Assembly (NCBI GenBank): GCA_002270565.1
Contig: NQMI01000070.1
Coordinates: 118,883 to 182,882 of the forward strand
DNA from: Stenocarpella maydis
Lineage: Eukaryota; Ascomycota; Sordariomycetes; Diaporthales; Diaporthaceae
Length of the DNA: 64,000 nucleotides
Direction of reading: 5' to 3'
Positions 43,994 to 55,627 of the stretch are shown in pieces (position 1 is the first letter of the stretch; every line of letters begins with the position of its first letter). A program made the position numbers and the translations under genes. The notes beneath the pieces were generated by a model, which had not been told where the DNA came from, did not search any database, and saw only the letters and a program-made list of their open reading frames with translations.

Positions 43994-45685
43994 ATGCTCG
44001 CAAGCCGGTTAATACCGCGAACTGCAGTTCGCTCTGCCTTCACCAGATCCTCCCTCCCAGCCGTCGCGGTCCCGAGATGGCGGCGCTCATATGCCACCGA
44101 GGCTGAGGAGAAGGACCTCGTCATCATCGGTGGTGGTGTCGCTGGCTACGTCGCCGCCATCAAGGCTGGCCAGGAGGGACTGAAGGTGCGTGCTGGCCCC
44201 CCTGCTCATCCGCTACTGTCTTTTGTTTCGTCTGCTAACCCAGCTCGCGCCCCCCGGAGCAGGTCGCTTGCATCGAGAAGCGCGGTACCCTGGGCGGCAC
44301 ATGTCTGAATGTTGGCTGCATCCCGTCAAAGTCCCTCCTCAACAACTCACATCTCTACCACCAGATCCTCCACGACACCAAGAACAGGGGTATCGAGGTC
44401 AACGACGTCAAGCTGAACCTGGCCAACCTGATGAAGGCCAAGGACACCTCCGTTGCCGGTCTCACCAAGGGCGTCGAGTTCCTGTTCAAGAAGAACGGCG
44501 TCGAGTACCTCAAGGGCTCCGGCTCCTTCGTCAACGAGCACGAGGTCAAGGTCCAGCTGAACGATGGCGGCGAGACTAGCGTCGTCGGCAAGAACATCCT
44601 CATCGCCACCGGCTCCGAGGCCACCCCTTTCCCGGGTCTCGACATCGACGAGAAGCGCGTCGTCAGCAGCACCGGCGCCATCGCCCTGGACAAGGTCCCT
44701 GAGAAGCTGGTCGTCATTGGTGGCGGCATCATTGGTCTCGAGATGGCCTCGGTCTGGTCCCGCCTGGGCTCCAAGGTCACCGTCGTCGAGTTCCTGAGCC
44801 AGATCGGCGGCCCCGGCATGGATTCCGAGATCGCCAAGCAGGCCCAGAAGATCCTCAAGAAGCAGGGCATCGACTTCAAGCTGTCCACAAAGGTCGTCGA
44901 CGGTGACAAGTCGGGCGAGACGGTCAAGCTGAACGTCGACGCCGCTAAGGGTGGCAAGCCCGAGTCTGTACGTGCCCCCACCCACCTTTCGCCCCGGGCC
45001 TCTACCCCGGGCCCTACAGCCTCTACAAGGAGACATCTTGCTGATCAATTGTGCGCGCGCAACATAGCTCGATGCCGACGTCGTCCTCGTCGCCATTGGC
45101 CGCCGGCCTTATACGGCGGGCCTGGGCCTGGAGAACATCGGTCTGGAGCTCGACGAGCGCGGACGCGTCATCATTGACCAGGAGTACCGGACCAAGATCC
45201 CCCACATCCGGTGCGTCGGAGATGCCACCTTCGGGCCCATGCTTGCCCACAAGGCCGAGGAGGAGGCCGTCGCCGTCGTCGAGTACATCAAGAAGGGCTA
45301 CGGTCACGTCAACTACGGATGCATCCCCTCGGTCATGTACACGTACCCCGAGGTCGCGTGGGTCGGCCAGAGCGAGCAGGAGCTCAAGGCGGCCGGCACC
45401 CCGTACCGGGTCGGAATCTTCCCCTTCAGCGCCAACTCGCGCGCCAAGACGAACCTTGACACGGACGGCATGGTCAAGATGCTCGCAGACCCCGAGACGG
45501 ACCGGCTTCTTGGTGTGCACATTGTCGGCCCCAACGCCGGCGAAATGATCGCGGAGGGCACGCTGGCCCTGGAATATGGCGCTTCTTCTGAGGACATTGC
45601 GAGGACGTGTCACGCTCACCCAACGCTCGCCGAGGCTTTCAAGGAGGCTGCAATGGCAACACACGGAAAGGCCATCCACTACTAA
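43994..45685 (+). CDS. LPD1: Dihydrolipoamide dehydrogenase, mitochondrial (E3)
   Basis: Three exons, 43994-44185, 44263-44967 and 45068-45685, give 504 residues. The enzyme reoxidises dihydrolipoamide with NAD+ as the shared E3 of pyruvate, 2-oxoglutarate and branched-chain dehydrogenases and the glycine cleavage system, in the mitochondrial matrix. An Arg/Ser-rich presequence ([16 protein letters not shown], then [10 protein letters not shown]) precedes the FAD motif ([15 protein letters not shown]). The redox disulfide is CLNVGC near residue 78. The NAD motif is [20 protein letters not shown], and the second FAD site is [18 protein letters not shown]. The dimerisation domain ends with the catalytic [10 protein letters not shown]. 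Yeast Lpd1 is 499 residues. Codon use is strongly C-ending, suggesting high expression. Confidence 0.97.
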
Positions 45686-45964
45686 ATAGAGAGAGGATGT
45701 ATACTAGGTGTCTGTTCGGTATTTTGGTATAAGACCCTCGCATCACTGCCAGGACGGCAAGGTCTGGGGTCCGTTGGTGTGGGGGAGTAATGATAGAGCA
45801 GGCATGGAGAGTGGAATCAGAGACAAGAGAGCGCCAAGGGAGCGAGAAAGAGAGACAGAGAGAACGGGAATAAGTAAAACGTCTCCATGGTCGTCGATCA
45901 ATGTCCAAGCTTATGTTTGAAGTGGCCCTTCTTCCCCCCACCCGCCTCGACCAATGTTTTGACA
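45686..45964. other. 3' flank of LPD1
   Basis: Short purine-rich flank (GAGAAAGAGAGACAGAGAGA around 45843). No gene is seen. Confidence 0.4.
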
Positions 45965-46633
45965 TCACAAGTGGCCATGACATGATGGGCAGCTGGGCCG
46001 ATTCGGATTGAGCTGAGCCCCGAGGCCAGCCCCTGAACCGTGGGTGGTATTAAGCCTACACGGCAGGCTCAGACCACCGCCGCATGCGGGATTGACGGCC
46101 CCCAGGCCGAGCCCCAGACCGCCGAGGAGCATGTTGATATTGTTCAAATTGCTCGTGCCTGGCGGGACGGTAGCGCCCACCTGCGGTTGCTGATGGACGA
46201 TGTTCGCGGTGATTACGAAGACGTTATTCGTGGCCATATAAGGCAGCGTGGCGCTGGGACAGGTGTGGACGCAGGGGAGCCGGCAGCCGTTGTTGACATG
46301 TGCTGAGCCGTGGCAGTGAGGAGGTGGCGGTGGGGTGCACCCACACAGGGCACCGCCGTGACAGCCTGCATCCGGACGGGTGAGGTGGTTCTGCAGGATG
46401 AGCCGCGTGACAAGACCGGAGAGGCGGTCCAGGTTGATACCGCCGTGGTCCACGCCGCCGCATTGGGAGGCGAACATGTCGTTGTTCCTATGAGGGAGCG
46501 GCACAAGGCGGTTAGACACCACGTTCCAAAAGACAGAAGTAACGCGGGGCCTGCGACATTCATGATGCTCCTGGAGTTGGTCCAGAGGGCCAGAATGGAA
46601 TGGTGCGATGCAAGCGTAGGGGTCAAGCAGCAT
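45965..46633 (-). CDS. Uncertain ORF, Gly/Cys/His-rich protein
   Basis: A 222-codon frame starting at ATG 46633. The middle and end look protein-like: ASQCGGVDHGGINLDRLSGL, GCHGGALCGCTPPPPPHCHG, NNGCRLPCVHTC, then LGGLGLGLGAVNPACGGG. It holds about 15 Cys. The first ~60 codons look less coding. A GTATGT...CTCATAG intron from an ATG at about 46705 was tried but does not keep the frame, so the true start is unknown. No domain or signal peptide is recognised. It could be a lineage-specific protein or chance; codon bias is not decisive by eye. Confidence 0.3.
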   Translation of the reverse strand: MLLDPYACIAPFHSGPLDQLQEHHECRRPRVTSVFWNVVSNRLVPLPHRNNDMFASQCGGVDHGGINLDRLSGLVTRLILQNHLTRPDAGCHGGALCGCTPPPPPHCHGSAHVNNGCRLPCVHTCPSATLPYMATNNVFVITANIVHQQPQVGATVPPGTSNLNNINMLLGGLGLGLGAVNPACGGGLSLPCRLNTTHGSGAGLGAQLNPNRPSCPSCHGHL

Positions 46634-47900
46634 GTGGACATACAACCTCCCGTTTCGATTTCCGTATCCGACGCCAAATGCTGAGCGGGAGAATCAGCTC
46701 AGCCATGGTAAGAAAAGAAAGAAGAATATGGAATGGGATGACAAAACAGCCCCGGATTCAAGGCATGGAAGGGAGGTGTTACTTTGCTCAGCCCAGCCGC
46801 CTGGCTGATGGACGAAGGTATAGGGCCAGGGCGTACCGCCGTAATAGCGAGGCATGATGGATCAACGCAGTCGGCCGGTCGGCCAGCCAGCCAGCCAGCC
46901 AGTTGGTCAATCAGCGCTAATGAGGAGATATCACTCGCCTTTAATAGACACAATAAAACGGTAGGAAGCACGTTTGATAATAGGATCCGACTGGGAAGGG
47001 GGCGTGTTTTGCATTAAAACCGTGGCCCATAGCTGTCGCATACGCTATGAACGAAGCCGTGTTTGCTGCCAAGGCCACCTTCATCACTTGGGCATGCTGC
47101 AACCTGTGCTCGAGAAGCAGTAGACCGAGTCCCATGTCCAGGGAGGGCTGACGGAGCAAACTTGCATGGGAATACATGTGAGCAGGCGACGGAGGGTGCC
47201 TTTTTTGAGATAAAAAAGCGGTCACTGACTGAGTAGGGACGCAAGTGCGAGGAAGTCAACAAGGTTCCATGCAACCAGTCTGCTATCACGGGTTCGCCTT
47301 CCTGTAGGTCAAGGACAAGTCGAGACATGCATATCCGGGAGCAACCTCGACTTTCTCGTTGTTGGGGATCGGAACGGACCCGGCGCAGGGCCGGTCTGTG
47401 CCGGTCTGGGCCGGGGGCCGGGGCCGGCAAATTGTTACAATACGCCAAGATAATCCGAGGGTCCGTCGGCTTTCCGCAACGCCTTGCAGATGCACCTGCG
47501 TGTGCAGGGTGCGGCGGCAGCGGCACACACCGCATCAACAACAACGGCGGTTCAACACCACCGATACAGGAAGTACATCAGCCGTCCGTCCGATCGATGC
47601 AGATAACGTCCGAGAAGCGCAGCGCAGCCCGATGAGCGTTTGCCCCAGTTGTGCCAGGCAGAGCAGTGGGAGGCATCAGAGCCAGCCAGTCGCAACAGCC
47701 AAGTCAGTCAAGTCGTACGATCACAATCGCGCCGTACCCACCGCTCAACCCACCAGAATCTGCTTCTCGAGGCCAGCAATTGACAAGAATCAAAGAAGAG
47801 ACTTCACAGCCCCGACAAGACACGGTCGCACCCTCGTTTCGATGTCGACATAGACGACAGCCACAATAACGTCTTGTCTGCTGATACGAATCGGCTCAAT
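46634..47900. other. Upstream region of the sphingolipid desaturase gene
   Basis: No recognisable gene. CAGC/CAGT-type repeats (GCCAGCCAGCCAGCCAG) lie at about 46882-46898. The last 200 bases are CA-rich, like a 5' UTR. Confidence 0.35.
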
Positions 47901-49729
47901 ATGAAGGCGACGCCCGCCATGGACACAACAAAGCCTCGAGCTCCTACCCGACAACACCCAGTCATGAGCAGGAGGGAGATCGAGCAGCTCATAGCAGGTG
48001 GCAGGACTATCGTCATCCTGGACCAGCACGTCCTCAAGGTCGATGCCTGGATGAAGTATCACCCTGGCGGCGACAAGGCCATCCAGCACATGGTCGGGAG
48101 AGATGCCACCGACGAGGTCAACGCGTCCGTCTCCCTCCTCCCCTTTCTAGCCTGTCGTGCCGCCGAACTCCCTTCGACTGACCAAGGTCCCTTCTCTGCA
48201 GCCTTCACTCTCCCGAGGCTCGGGCAACAATGGATAGATACAGAATAGGCCGTATCGACCACAGATGGGAGAACATGGTACCCCCCATCCAGGGCGGCGT
48301 CTTTGCGTCCCGGGCCCATGTCGACGGTGGCTTTGGTGATCCCGTGGTGGAATGCCTCGCGAAGGACTCCCCGACGTCTAGTCGTGACAGCTCACGATCC
48401 GCCTCACCCGTATTTGACACACCTGGCGGTCACGACCGAGCTCTGCGCAGACGCAGGACCGGCACCGCCTCTTCCTCGTCCATGCGGCCGTCGTCCTCGA
48501 CCTCGGTCACGTCTGCTGACGGCGACGGCCATGACGGCCCGGCTGACGGCATGAGCCTCCTGGACCGCAGAACCATGCAGGAGATCAAGCAGGACCTCGA
48601 GATCTACCCGGCACTGGATCCCGTTACCCAGGACAAAGTTGTCGACAAGTACCGCCAGCTGAACGAGAGGATCAAAGCCGAGGGGCTCTACCAGTGCAAC
48701 TACTGGGCCTACGCCGTTGAGTGCTCCCGCTACGCCATGTTCTTCGGCCTCTTCGTTCTTTTCCTCCGCTGGAAGTGGTGGGTCACCAGTGCGTGTTGGC
48801 TAGGCTGCTTCTGGCACCAGTTGGTCTTCTCGGCCCACGACGCCGGCCACATGGGCATCACTCACAGCTTTCACGTCGATACCGTCATTGGCATCATCAT
48901 AGCCGACTTCGCGGGCGGCCTGTCCCTGGGGTGGTGGAAGAGGAACCACAACGTGCACCACATCGTGACCAACTCGCCCGAGCACGATCCAGACATCGAG
49001 CACATGCCCTTCTTTGCCATCTCGCACCGCTTTTTACAGAACCTGCGCTCTACCTACTACGAGCGCGTCATGGCCTACGATGCGTTCGCAAAGGTATTGC
49101 TGAAGGTCCAGCACTACTCCTACTACCCGATCCTGCTCTTTGGTCGCTTCAACCTCTACCGCCTCTCGTGGGTGTACCTCCTCGGTAGCCAGGCGCCTCG
49201 GAGGGGCCCCGCCTGGTGGCACCGTTGGCTTGAGCTGGCGGGCCAGGCCTTCTTCTGGTACTGGTTTGGCTACATCGTGCTCTACAGATCCATCGACTCC
49301 AACTGGGCCCGCTTCACCTTCGTCATGGCGAGCCACATGGTGACCATGCCCCTGCACGTGCAGATAACGCTGTCCCACTTCGCCATGAGCACCGCAGAGC
49401 TGGGCCCGGCCGAGTCGTTCCCGCAGAAGATGCTGCGGACGACCATGGACGTGGACTGCCCCCAGTGGCTGGACTTTTTCCACGGCGGCCTCCAATTCCA
49501 GGCCATCCACCACCTCTACCCGCGCATCCCGAGGCACAATCTGCGCAAGACACAGAAGCTGGTTCAGGGCTTCTGTGAGGAGGCCAGGATCCCGTACGCG
49601 CTGTACGGCTTTGTGGGCGGGAACAAGAAGGTCATCGGCCGCTTGGCGGATGTGAGCAGGCAGGCCGCCATCTTGGCCAAGTGCCAGGAGGTTCTGGCCC
49701 AGAGCAGCGACCCCCTGCACCATCACTGA
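47901..49729 (+). CDS. Cytochrome b5-fused sphingolipid delta-8 desaturase
   Basis: Exons 47901-48124 and 48202-49729 give 583 residues from the first ATG in the frame. The enzyme introduces the delta-8 double bond into the long-chain base of fungal glucosylceramides at the ER membrane. A cytochrome b5 domain leads, with the haem motif HPGG near residue 54. The 77-base intron splits it (DEVNA, then LHSPEARA). A Ser-rich linker of about 70 residues follows. The membrane desaturase has the three histidine boxes HDAGH (~287), HNVHH (~324) and QAIHH (~507); Gln for the first His of box 3 is typical of front-end/b5-fused desaturases. Hydrophobic segments surround the boxes. Delta-8 sphingolipid use is favoured over fatty-acid delta-6 by overall fungal resemblance; biochemistry would be needed to be certain. 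Confidence 0.88.
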
Positions 49730-50460
49730 CGCGGGACCCGAAACCTAGTGAGATGGCGCGAGGTGGTTTGGTGAAACTACCAACGCCGTGCCATTTAGAG
49801 TGGGACTCGGGAGGTAGCCGTGCTGGCTTGTACGACGTAGTTGGATGCATGCGCATGTGTACTGGTGTCGTCCCTGAGATAGAGAGGCCTCATTTGGCTC
49901 GCGTCTCATGTCTGGCCTCGCAGGGGGATGTCATAAGCGGGGGCGGAGAAGAATGCATCGAACTGTGCCTCGCTGCTATATCCGGAGCAGAGCATGGCGT
50001 GGTTTGGTCCACTGGTAGAATCGATTGACGGCTTGTTGCGATTGCTGCAGGTCTCCCAGAGTCCGAATCTCTCTTTAGAGTTCTTGTTTGTCTCAGCGAC
50101 CCCTCTTGCAAGAAGTAAGTGGGTGATGATCATTATACGCCGGCAGATCAAACGTGCGCTCCTTGTGGGCACGATTTGGCTGAAATGATAGGTCGTGTGG
50201 CAGCGAGGCCAGATAGGCGAGCCTCAGACAAGCCCGGGAAAGGTGGACGTGCAGCTCGCTTACGCTCGGCAAAGCGGCCCTCTCTCCTCCCTTGCCCTGA
50301 ACGACGCCCTGGCAGCCCTGCTGCCCTACCAGCAATGTCACTCGTGCTATGTGGGCTCTCAGATGCATGAGGACAAGGGTTACGGTGGGCGGATGCACTC
50401 CATTTGCCCAGCCAAGGCGTTTAGGAAGTCAGGCACGCCACGGAGCCCCAGCGGGCGTCA
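49730..50460. other. 3' flank of the desaturase gene
   Basis: No gene is seen; only short frames on both strands. The lost body of the MFS gene whose tail follows is not recognisable here. Confidence 0.35.
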
Positions 50461-50732
50461 TGTGACATGGGGATTTCCTCGAGCTTGTTTCTCCTTTCAC
50501 TTTTCCCACTCTACTTATTTGCGTACACAACTGTCCGAGTCGGGACGGCATCGGCAGCGAGTACCCGACCGAGTGGGCGAGCACCATCCTGGCCACCCTC
50601 TCGTGCATGGCTGTCGTGCCGGTCTATGTGTTCTACTGGAAGGGTCCCGTCATCCGCAAGAAGAGCAAATTCGCACAGGCCTTGGCCGAGGACCGTAAGG
50701 AAACACCAGGGGAGGCGGGTCAGCCAGGCTAG
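50461..50732 (+). pseudogene. C-terminal scrap of a DHA1-type MFS transporter
   Basis: From 50552 one frame reads GSEYPTEWASTILATLS, VVPVYVFYWKGPVIRKKSKFA and ends at TAG 50732. This is the last transmembrane helix and basic tail (IRxxSKFA) of fungal DHA1 drug:H+ antiporters. The helix before it (SLFLLSLFPLYLFAYTTV, about 50476-50540) is in another frame, so at least one frameshift separates them. No other transporter parts are found upstream, so about 90 percent of the gene is gone. It is a relic, deletion remnant or assembly loss. Confidence 0.65.
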
Positions 50733-53118
50733 CAACCTTCCGTATGGTGAGGATCCTCTAGCATAATAAGTTGCCAGTATGGATAGCAATACACCTAGAT
50801 TATATTTGGCGAGATAGCGAGATATTCAACCCCCGGCTAAGGTCAGAGAAAACAGTGAAATGTAGCGGTGAAGTACAGGAATACATACCATGGGAACATC
50901 TCCACGGTTAGGCAATGCTCAAGCTGTCCCCCGACATCCTCAAGCCACCATGAGCATGTTTGCAGGACGCCCTCAGGAGTGTGCTACCCGAGAAAACAGA
51001 CGTTGAGACAATGTTTGAGCATGTGGTAGTATAAACCATGACCGAGCCATCTGCTGAAGAACTCACGTACTCGTGAATTGAGTCCACTTCGATCTGTGGA
51101 TCTCTCCCTCCAAGACGCAATGCCCCAGTGTCACCCAGTCGAGAAGCAAGAGGCGTGAAACAGAACACCCGCAAACAAAGGTCTGGAAAAGCTCGATAAA
51201 GAGCCCCGAGCGTCCTGGGCGTCAAACATTGAAAAGGAATGAGACAGGTCTAATCCTGGTGTGTCCGACATCTACAGGGGGTATCTCAGTTTGCACGACT
51301 TTTAACAGACGAAATAAATCATGGACTCCTCCTCTTTCAGCCTGAACGCCTCCGAGTGGACGCAAATGAGAAAAGAAACGGGATGTCTCTGTCTTGTCCG
51401 TGAAAACACCGCTGAGCCAACCGTTGCAATAAATAAAGAGGCAAATGACACCTGAGAACGCTGGAAATACCCCCACCTCCCCGCCCCCATAGTAACACAG
51501 GACACGAAAAGATAATCTCAAACTCCACGTTGCCGAGTCCGCCATGGCAAAGGGAAGCATCTAGTTGCCCAACACCTTCTAGTGCAAACTGATGAATGCA
51601 GGAAAGTCAAACAAGCAAACAAAAAAGAAAGAGGACAGTGAACCCAGGGACTTGCGCCAGACACATGCCATCCATCTCAGACCGAGGGCGGCCAACCGTT
51701 GGGGACGTCAAAGCAGTACATCCCGGAGCCAAACTCGAGCGGTTCAGGTTTTCTCGGTAGGAGTTTCAGCGTCATAGATCCTCGCTTGGGCTCGGTGACG
51801 ATAACTCTCAGCCGCGCCGGCTCTTAGCCAAGCCTGTTCAGCTTTCACTTAAAATGCAAGGAAAGGAGGAGCAGGGGAAGTAGAGCGAGTGGGCGAGGAT
51901 ATGACTGGAGGGATATGCTTCGGTGAGATTGGAGGCGCTCGCACGCACACCCGCACGTCAAAGTGCCCAGACGACGAGATGGGGAGGGGTCATATAGTGA
52001 CGTGAGACTTTGCGCGTCCTTTGTCGTGCGACTTTCTCGCTCTCCCCGGGATGGTGATCCTGAGTTCCTGAACCTTGCTGTCCAGGCTCTATGGCGAGCC
52101 CCTCGAGACGCCGAAGCGGTGAGGCGCCATGTGCCCTGGGCCCTGGCACCTGAAGACCCTCGATGTCGCAATGAGGCTGCAGCGCCGCTGCGAAACGTGC
52201 GCTGCGACTCGCGCATAACTGTGGAATAGCATTTGGTCCTCCGCTGCGCAACCCGTATCCCGCCGCCGCAGATTTGCGCACATGGCACAGCAGGGTTCAA
52301 GCCCCTAGCCTGGCTTCGAGACGTGGAACGCGCAGAAAATGACAGGCCGGGGTCCCGGTTTATCAGGACCCCACGCCGTGTTCCCTGGTCAAGACGCTAT
52401 GCGTGTATGTCGTTCGTGAGGCAACCATGCATGCTGCGCGTTCCTCACACCGGGACTTAATTTGATGCGTTTTGGTTTGGCAGTGACGAACAGCCCGCCG
52501 GTCCATTTTCCTCGTGGTCCTGCTGCAGTGTCCCGTCCGGATTGGATGATGGACCGAGCACGTTGCAGCCGGAAGCATAGTCGACGTGTGCGAACTCATA
52601 AAAAAAAAGATTGTGGGCCGCATCGTGGCCTCCCTGGGCCGTGACAATGTACTCTCGGTGACAAAGCATGGGTTGTCCGCTATGGAGCTTGATCCTCGCT
52701 CCAGCTCACAACTCTGCCTCTGCTCGGACCAACAAAGCAACGATGCCCAGGGGACGTTCACACCGAGTTTTCTCGACATGGCCACCGTTGCTGGCCTTGT
52801 CGGGCTGGAGCACACCGTATATATCAAGGCTGGCGTGCACTCGCGTACGGCATCTGCACACCTCAACCTCACCCACAACCAGTCCCAAACGAGATTCCCC
52901 TCTGAGCCTCGCGACCAAGTCCACAGCCACAACCGTAACCGACGGGCAGAAGACACATCCCGGCCCTGATATCGACTTGCTGCCTGCTGTTTCCTTCCCC
53001 TGTCCTGCCCCTGGGTGCTATCGTGGCCCCGAGGCCGCAGGAGCCGCCAGCATCTTACAGTCAGGATACTCACGTCCCTTCTGATCACACGTCAGAAGTA
53101 CAAAGCCAGGAGGCCATC
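50733..53118. other. 2.4-kb stretch without a recognisable gene
   Basis: Frames of up to ~240 codons on the minus strand (52363-53088) overlap others and show no domain. No repeat structure. The last ~100 bases are probably the 5' UTR of the next small gene. Confidence 0.35.
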
Positions 53119-53396
53119 ATGGGGAGAGGCAAGATGGACGAAGCCGCTGCCGCGCGGATACGCAAGGCAAGGGGGGAGAAGGTTGGGACCTCGCTGTCAA
53201 CTGTCTCGAATGTCTGGTCTCTCTAAACACGGTCTCGCAGGATGACTTCGCGAAACGAGCCGCGATGGCTGCCAGAACAAACAAGGACAGTTCGGGGCAA
53301 AACGGCCAGGGTGGAGGGCAGGGTGGAAGCGGCAGTGGAGGGCAGGGCGGCAGCGGCAGTGGAGGGCAGGGCGGGGGAGGAGGGAGTAAGAAGTGA
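53119..53396 (+). CDS. Small Gly-rich protein with KMDEAAAARI motif
   Basis: Two exons, 53119-53181 and 53241-53396, give 72 residues. The 59-base intron (GTTGGG...CGCAG) has a CTAAAC branch site. The first half is helical and charged: MGRGKMDEAAAARIRKARG, then DDFAKRAAMAARTNK. The second half is Gly/Gln/Ser low complexity made from a 24-bp DNA repeat, ending SKK. The layout, KM then a short ARIxxA helix, then FAxRAAxAARxNK and a Gly-rich tail, resembles small uncharacterised fungal proteins with seed-maturation (SMP)-like motifs. The role is unknown; stress or conidial association is only a guess. The clean splice and frame argue for a real gene despite the size. Confidence 0.6.
53312..53382 (+). 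repeat. 24-bp minisatellite inside the Gly-rich gene
   Basis: Units of GGCAGTGGAGGGCAGGGCGG plus 4 bases occur about 2.5 times. As a multiple of three, unit changes keep the reading frame. Confidence 0.8.
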
Positions 53397-55627
53397 GAGA
53401 GTCTGCAGGCAGGCAGGCAGGTCGCAATTCGGAACAAGGGCTGACGTGCTCAGACATCGATATTCTGGGGACAAGGTGCAAGAAAAATCGGGTCGCATAT
53501 TGGTCCCTGAGAGGTTGTGCTATTTGCAAGGTTATCGACGTGGGGAGTAAGGTTTGCACAGGGAAGTCGAACGTGGTCAGGTCGCAAGGATCCGGTTGGG
53601 CGCTACCGAGCAGCGAGTGGAGTCTGGAGTTCACTGATGGGCCACGCAGACACCTTGACTTGATGGTGCGGGGATCTCCGTCTGCTCCGAGCGGGAGAGC
53701 ACATGGTCGAGGATACGCGAGCCCATTTCCGCGGCGGCTGTCGCATCTCGCGCTCAGACGCAACGCTGAGATGCCATTGGGAGCCTTAGCCTAGAGATGA
53801 CGGTTGGTTCCCCGAGTCTATCAGCTGCGGCCGGACATCTGGGAGGAGGAATGTCAGCATGGATTGTTGCACTACAGAGGAAAATGGACAACCTCCGAGT
53901 GTGGCTGTGGCCTCATGTAGTGGCTTCTCTGGGTTCAACAATCCACCCGCAGCTTATCATTGTTGTTGGCGAACAAGTCACCTCGCACCACTGCCATGAA
54001 CAATGTGCCTCTCTGCAGCTTACAGATCACCCTGGCATCTCTAAGAGCATGGGGTTTGGTGGCGGGAAGCCCTGGGGTGACACAGCGAGGCGTTGCTGCT
54101 CTGGCTGAAACTGAGCGCGACGCTGGATCGCTTCCGAATCGGCCGTCGCTCAACGCGCTCAGGGTCGGGCGATATTAGCTTGATCCAGCCCTTGAGCCCC
54201 TCTGTTGCAAGTTCTCGTCGCAAGGGAAGGTGTGTGACCAGAGGCGGCTCCGAGCCCGCGCTGGCTCTGCCTGGGGGTGGGGCGTTCATCTGCTTATGCC
54301 AGCCGGCTTTAGTTCCCATTGTCTGGGGAAAAGGGGAGGTGGCAGCCGGGAGAGAGGGCCAAGGCACCAGCGACGAAGACCCGAGCCGGCTCGGAGGGCA
54401 GAGGGCCGTCCCCGAGAGCCCTGGGCGTGCATGGTTGTGCGTGGATGCGGCTGGTGGGAAGCATGGACCCGGGAGTGGAGGCGAGATAGGGCGGCACGGC
54501 ATGTTCTCGGTGGATGCATACAGAGGGACGTGGTTTAAGGTTTTGGACAACCAGCCGACGTGTCATGGCGTGAAAGACAGGGGGACAGGGGCCCCGAAGA
54601 TGAAGGAGGGACTGGTGCAAGAGACCAGGCCAGCCGCCGGAGGCCGGAAGCGGAAGTAGAGCCAGAGCAAGGCAGCTGTGTCGACGAGATGGCGTTCTCT
54701 GCGTCAGGTGACTCTGCCCGTGTGCCCGTGCCTGTGACAGAACTGTGGGCATGGTCGTAGCCCGGCGCTCGATTGTGCGACAAACTTGGCGTCCAGTCGG
54801 CCGGCCGGTCGAGGAGCACTGTCGAAACGGGCCATGGTAGTGCGTCTCGTGCCTGGCAAACAACGCCAGGCGGGCTGATTGAGGTGTACGGAGTATCCGT
54901 ACAGCACGCCCATGTGTCGGGAGATTACGCGCAGGAGCAAGGCAGGGGGGGGGAAGCTTATAAGAGAAGCAAGGCCAGCATTATGCTGACTGACGGTGCG
55001 TGTACACCCGGTGGCGGTCACATGAAGTGGCTACGTCACCTTTGTAATTAGTGTAGTCGTTCTTATCTGTGTCGATGCGGAGCATTCGAGATTGCAACCA
55101 ACCCCACATACCCGCTTGGGTACCCGGGTACCCCGGTACCTATGCCGAATGCTATGTATACACCGCAGTATGTTACCAGGTAGGTACATAGCATCTAGTG
55201 TAGGTACACTAGGTGCCCGTACTACTGTGGTCTGCAGCCAGCCCTGCAACCCTGGACAAAGCCGACGACGGGCCCCAGCCCAGCCATCCATCATCTATCG
55301 TCTCCAACCTCAACGGCCAAAAAGCAAGGTACACTGTGATCAAGTAATATTGCTGAGATTCAACTCGCCGTTGCTTCGCGCCACTCAACTCGCGCCATCC
55401 TCTCTTGCCCTTCGCGTGGCCCGTGTACCTGTATACATTGTCTATATCTGATCCGAATCCTGCGTGTGCTGGCTGGTTCTGCCTGGTTGGTTCTGGCTGG
55501 TTCGGTGAGGGGTTCGCCCACACAGCACACTGCTAGCTACCTCTGCCCTGCACCGAGGCTCATATGGTCCAAGAGGTAGCTCATAGTGCTGGGCAAGCCT
55601 TGCTCTCCGAAGCGCCCTGACGTGGTC
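53397..55627. other. 2.2-kb intergenic stretch before VAC14
   Basis: A 188-codon frame (54093-54659) and its overlaps show no domain. It contains a TGTACGGA-GTA-TCCGTACA hairpin (54886-54904) and a block rich in GGTACC/TACC motifs at about 55110-55220. No gene is supported. Confidence 0.4.

Noticed and set aside
44347..45096. Long minus-strand ORFs opposite LPD1
   Set aside because: Mirror frames of a strongly C-biased coding exon on the plus strand; no independent features.
52363..53088. 241-codon minus-strand ORF
   Set aside because: Overlaps other open frames on both strands and shows no recognisable domain; likely non-coding.
54093..54659. 188-codon plus-strand ORF
   Set aside because: Both strands are open in several frames and no motif or plausible intron extension was found.
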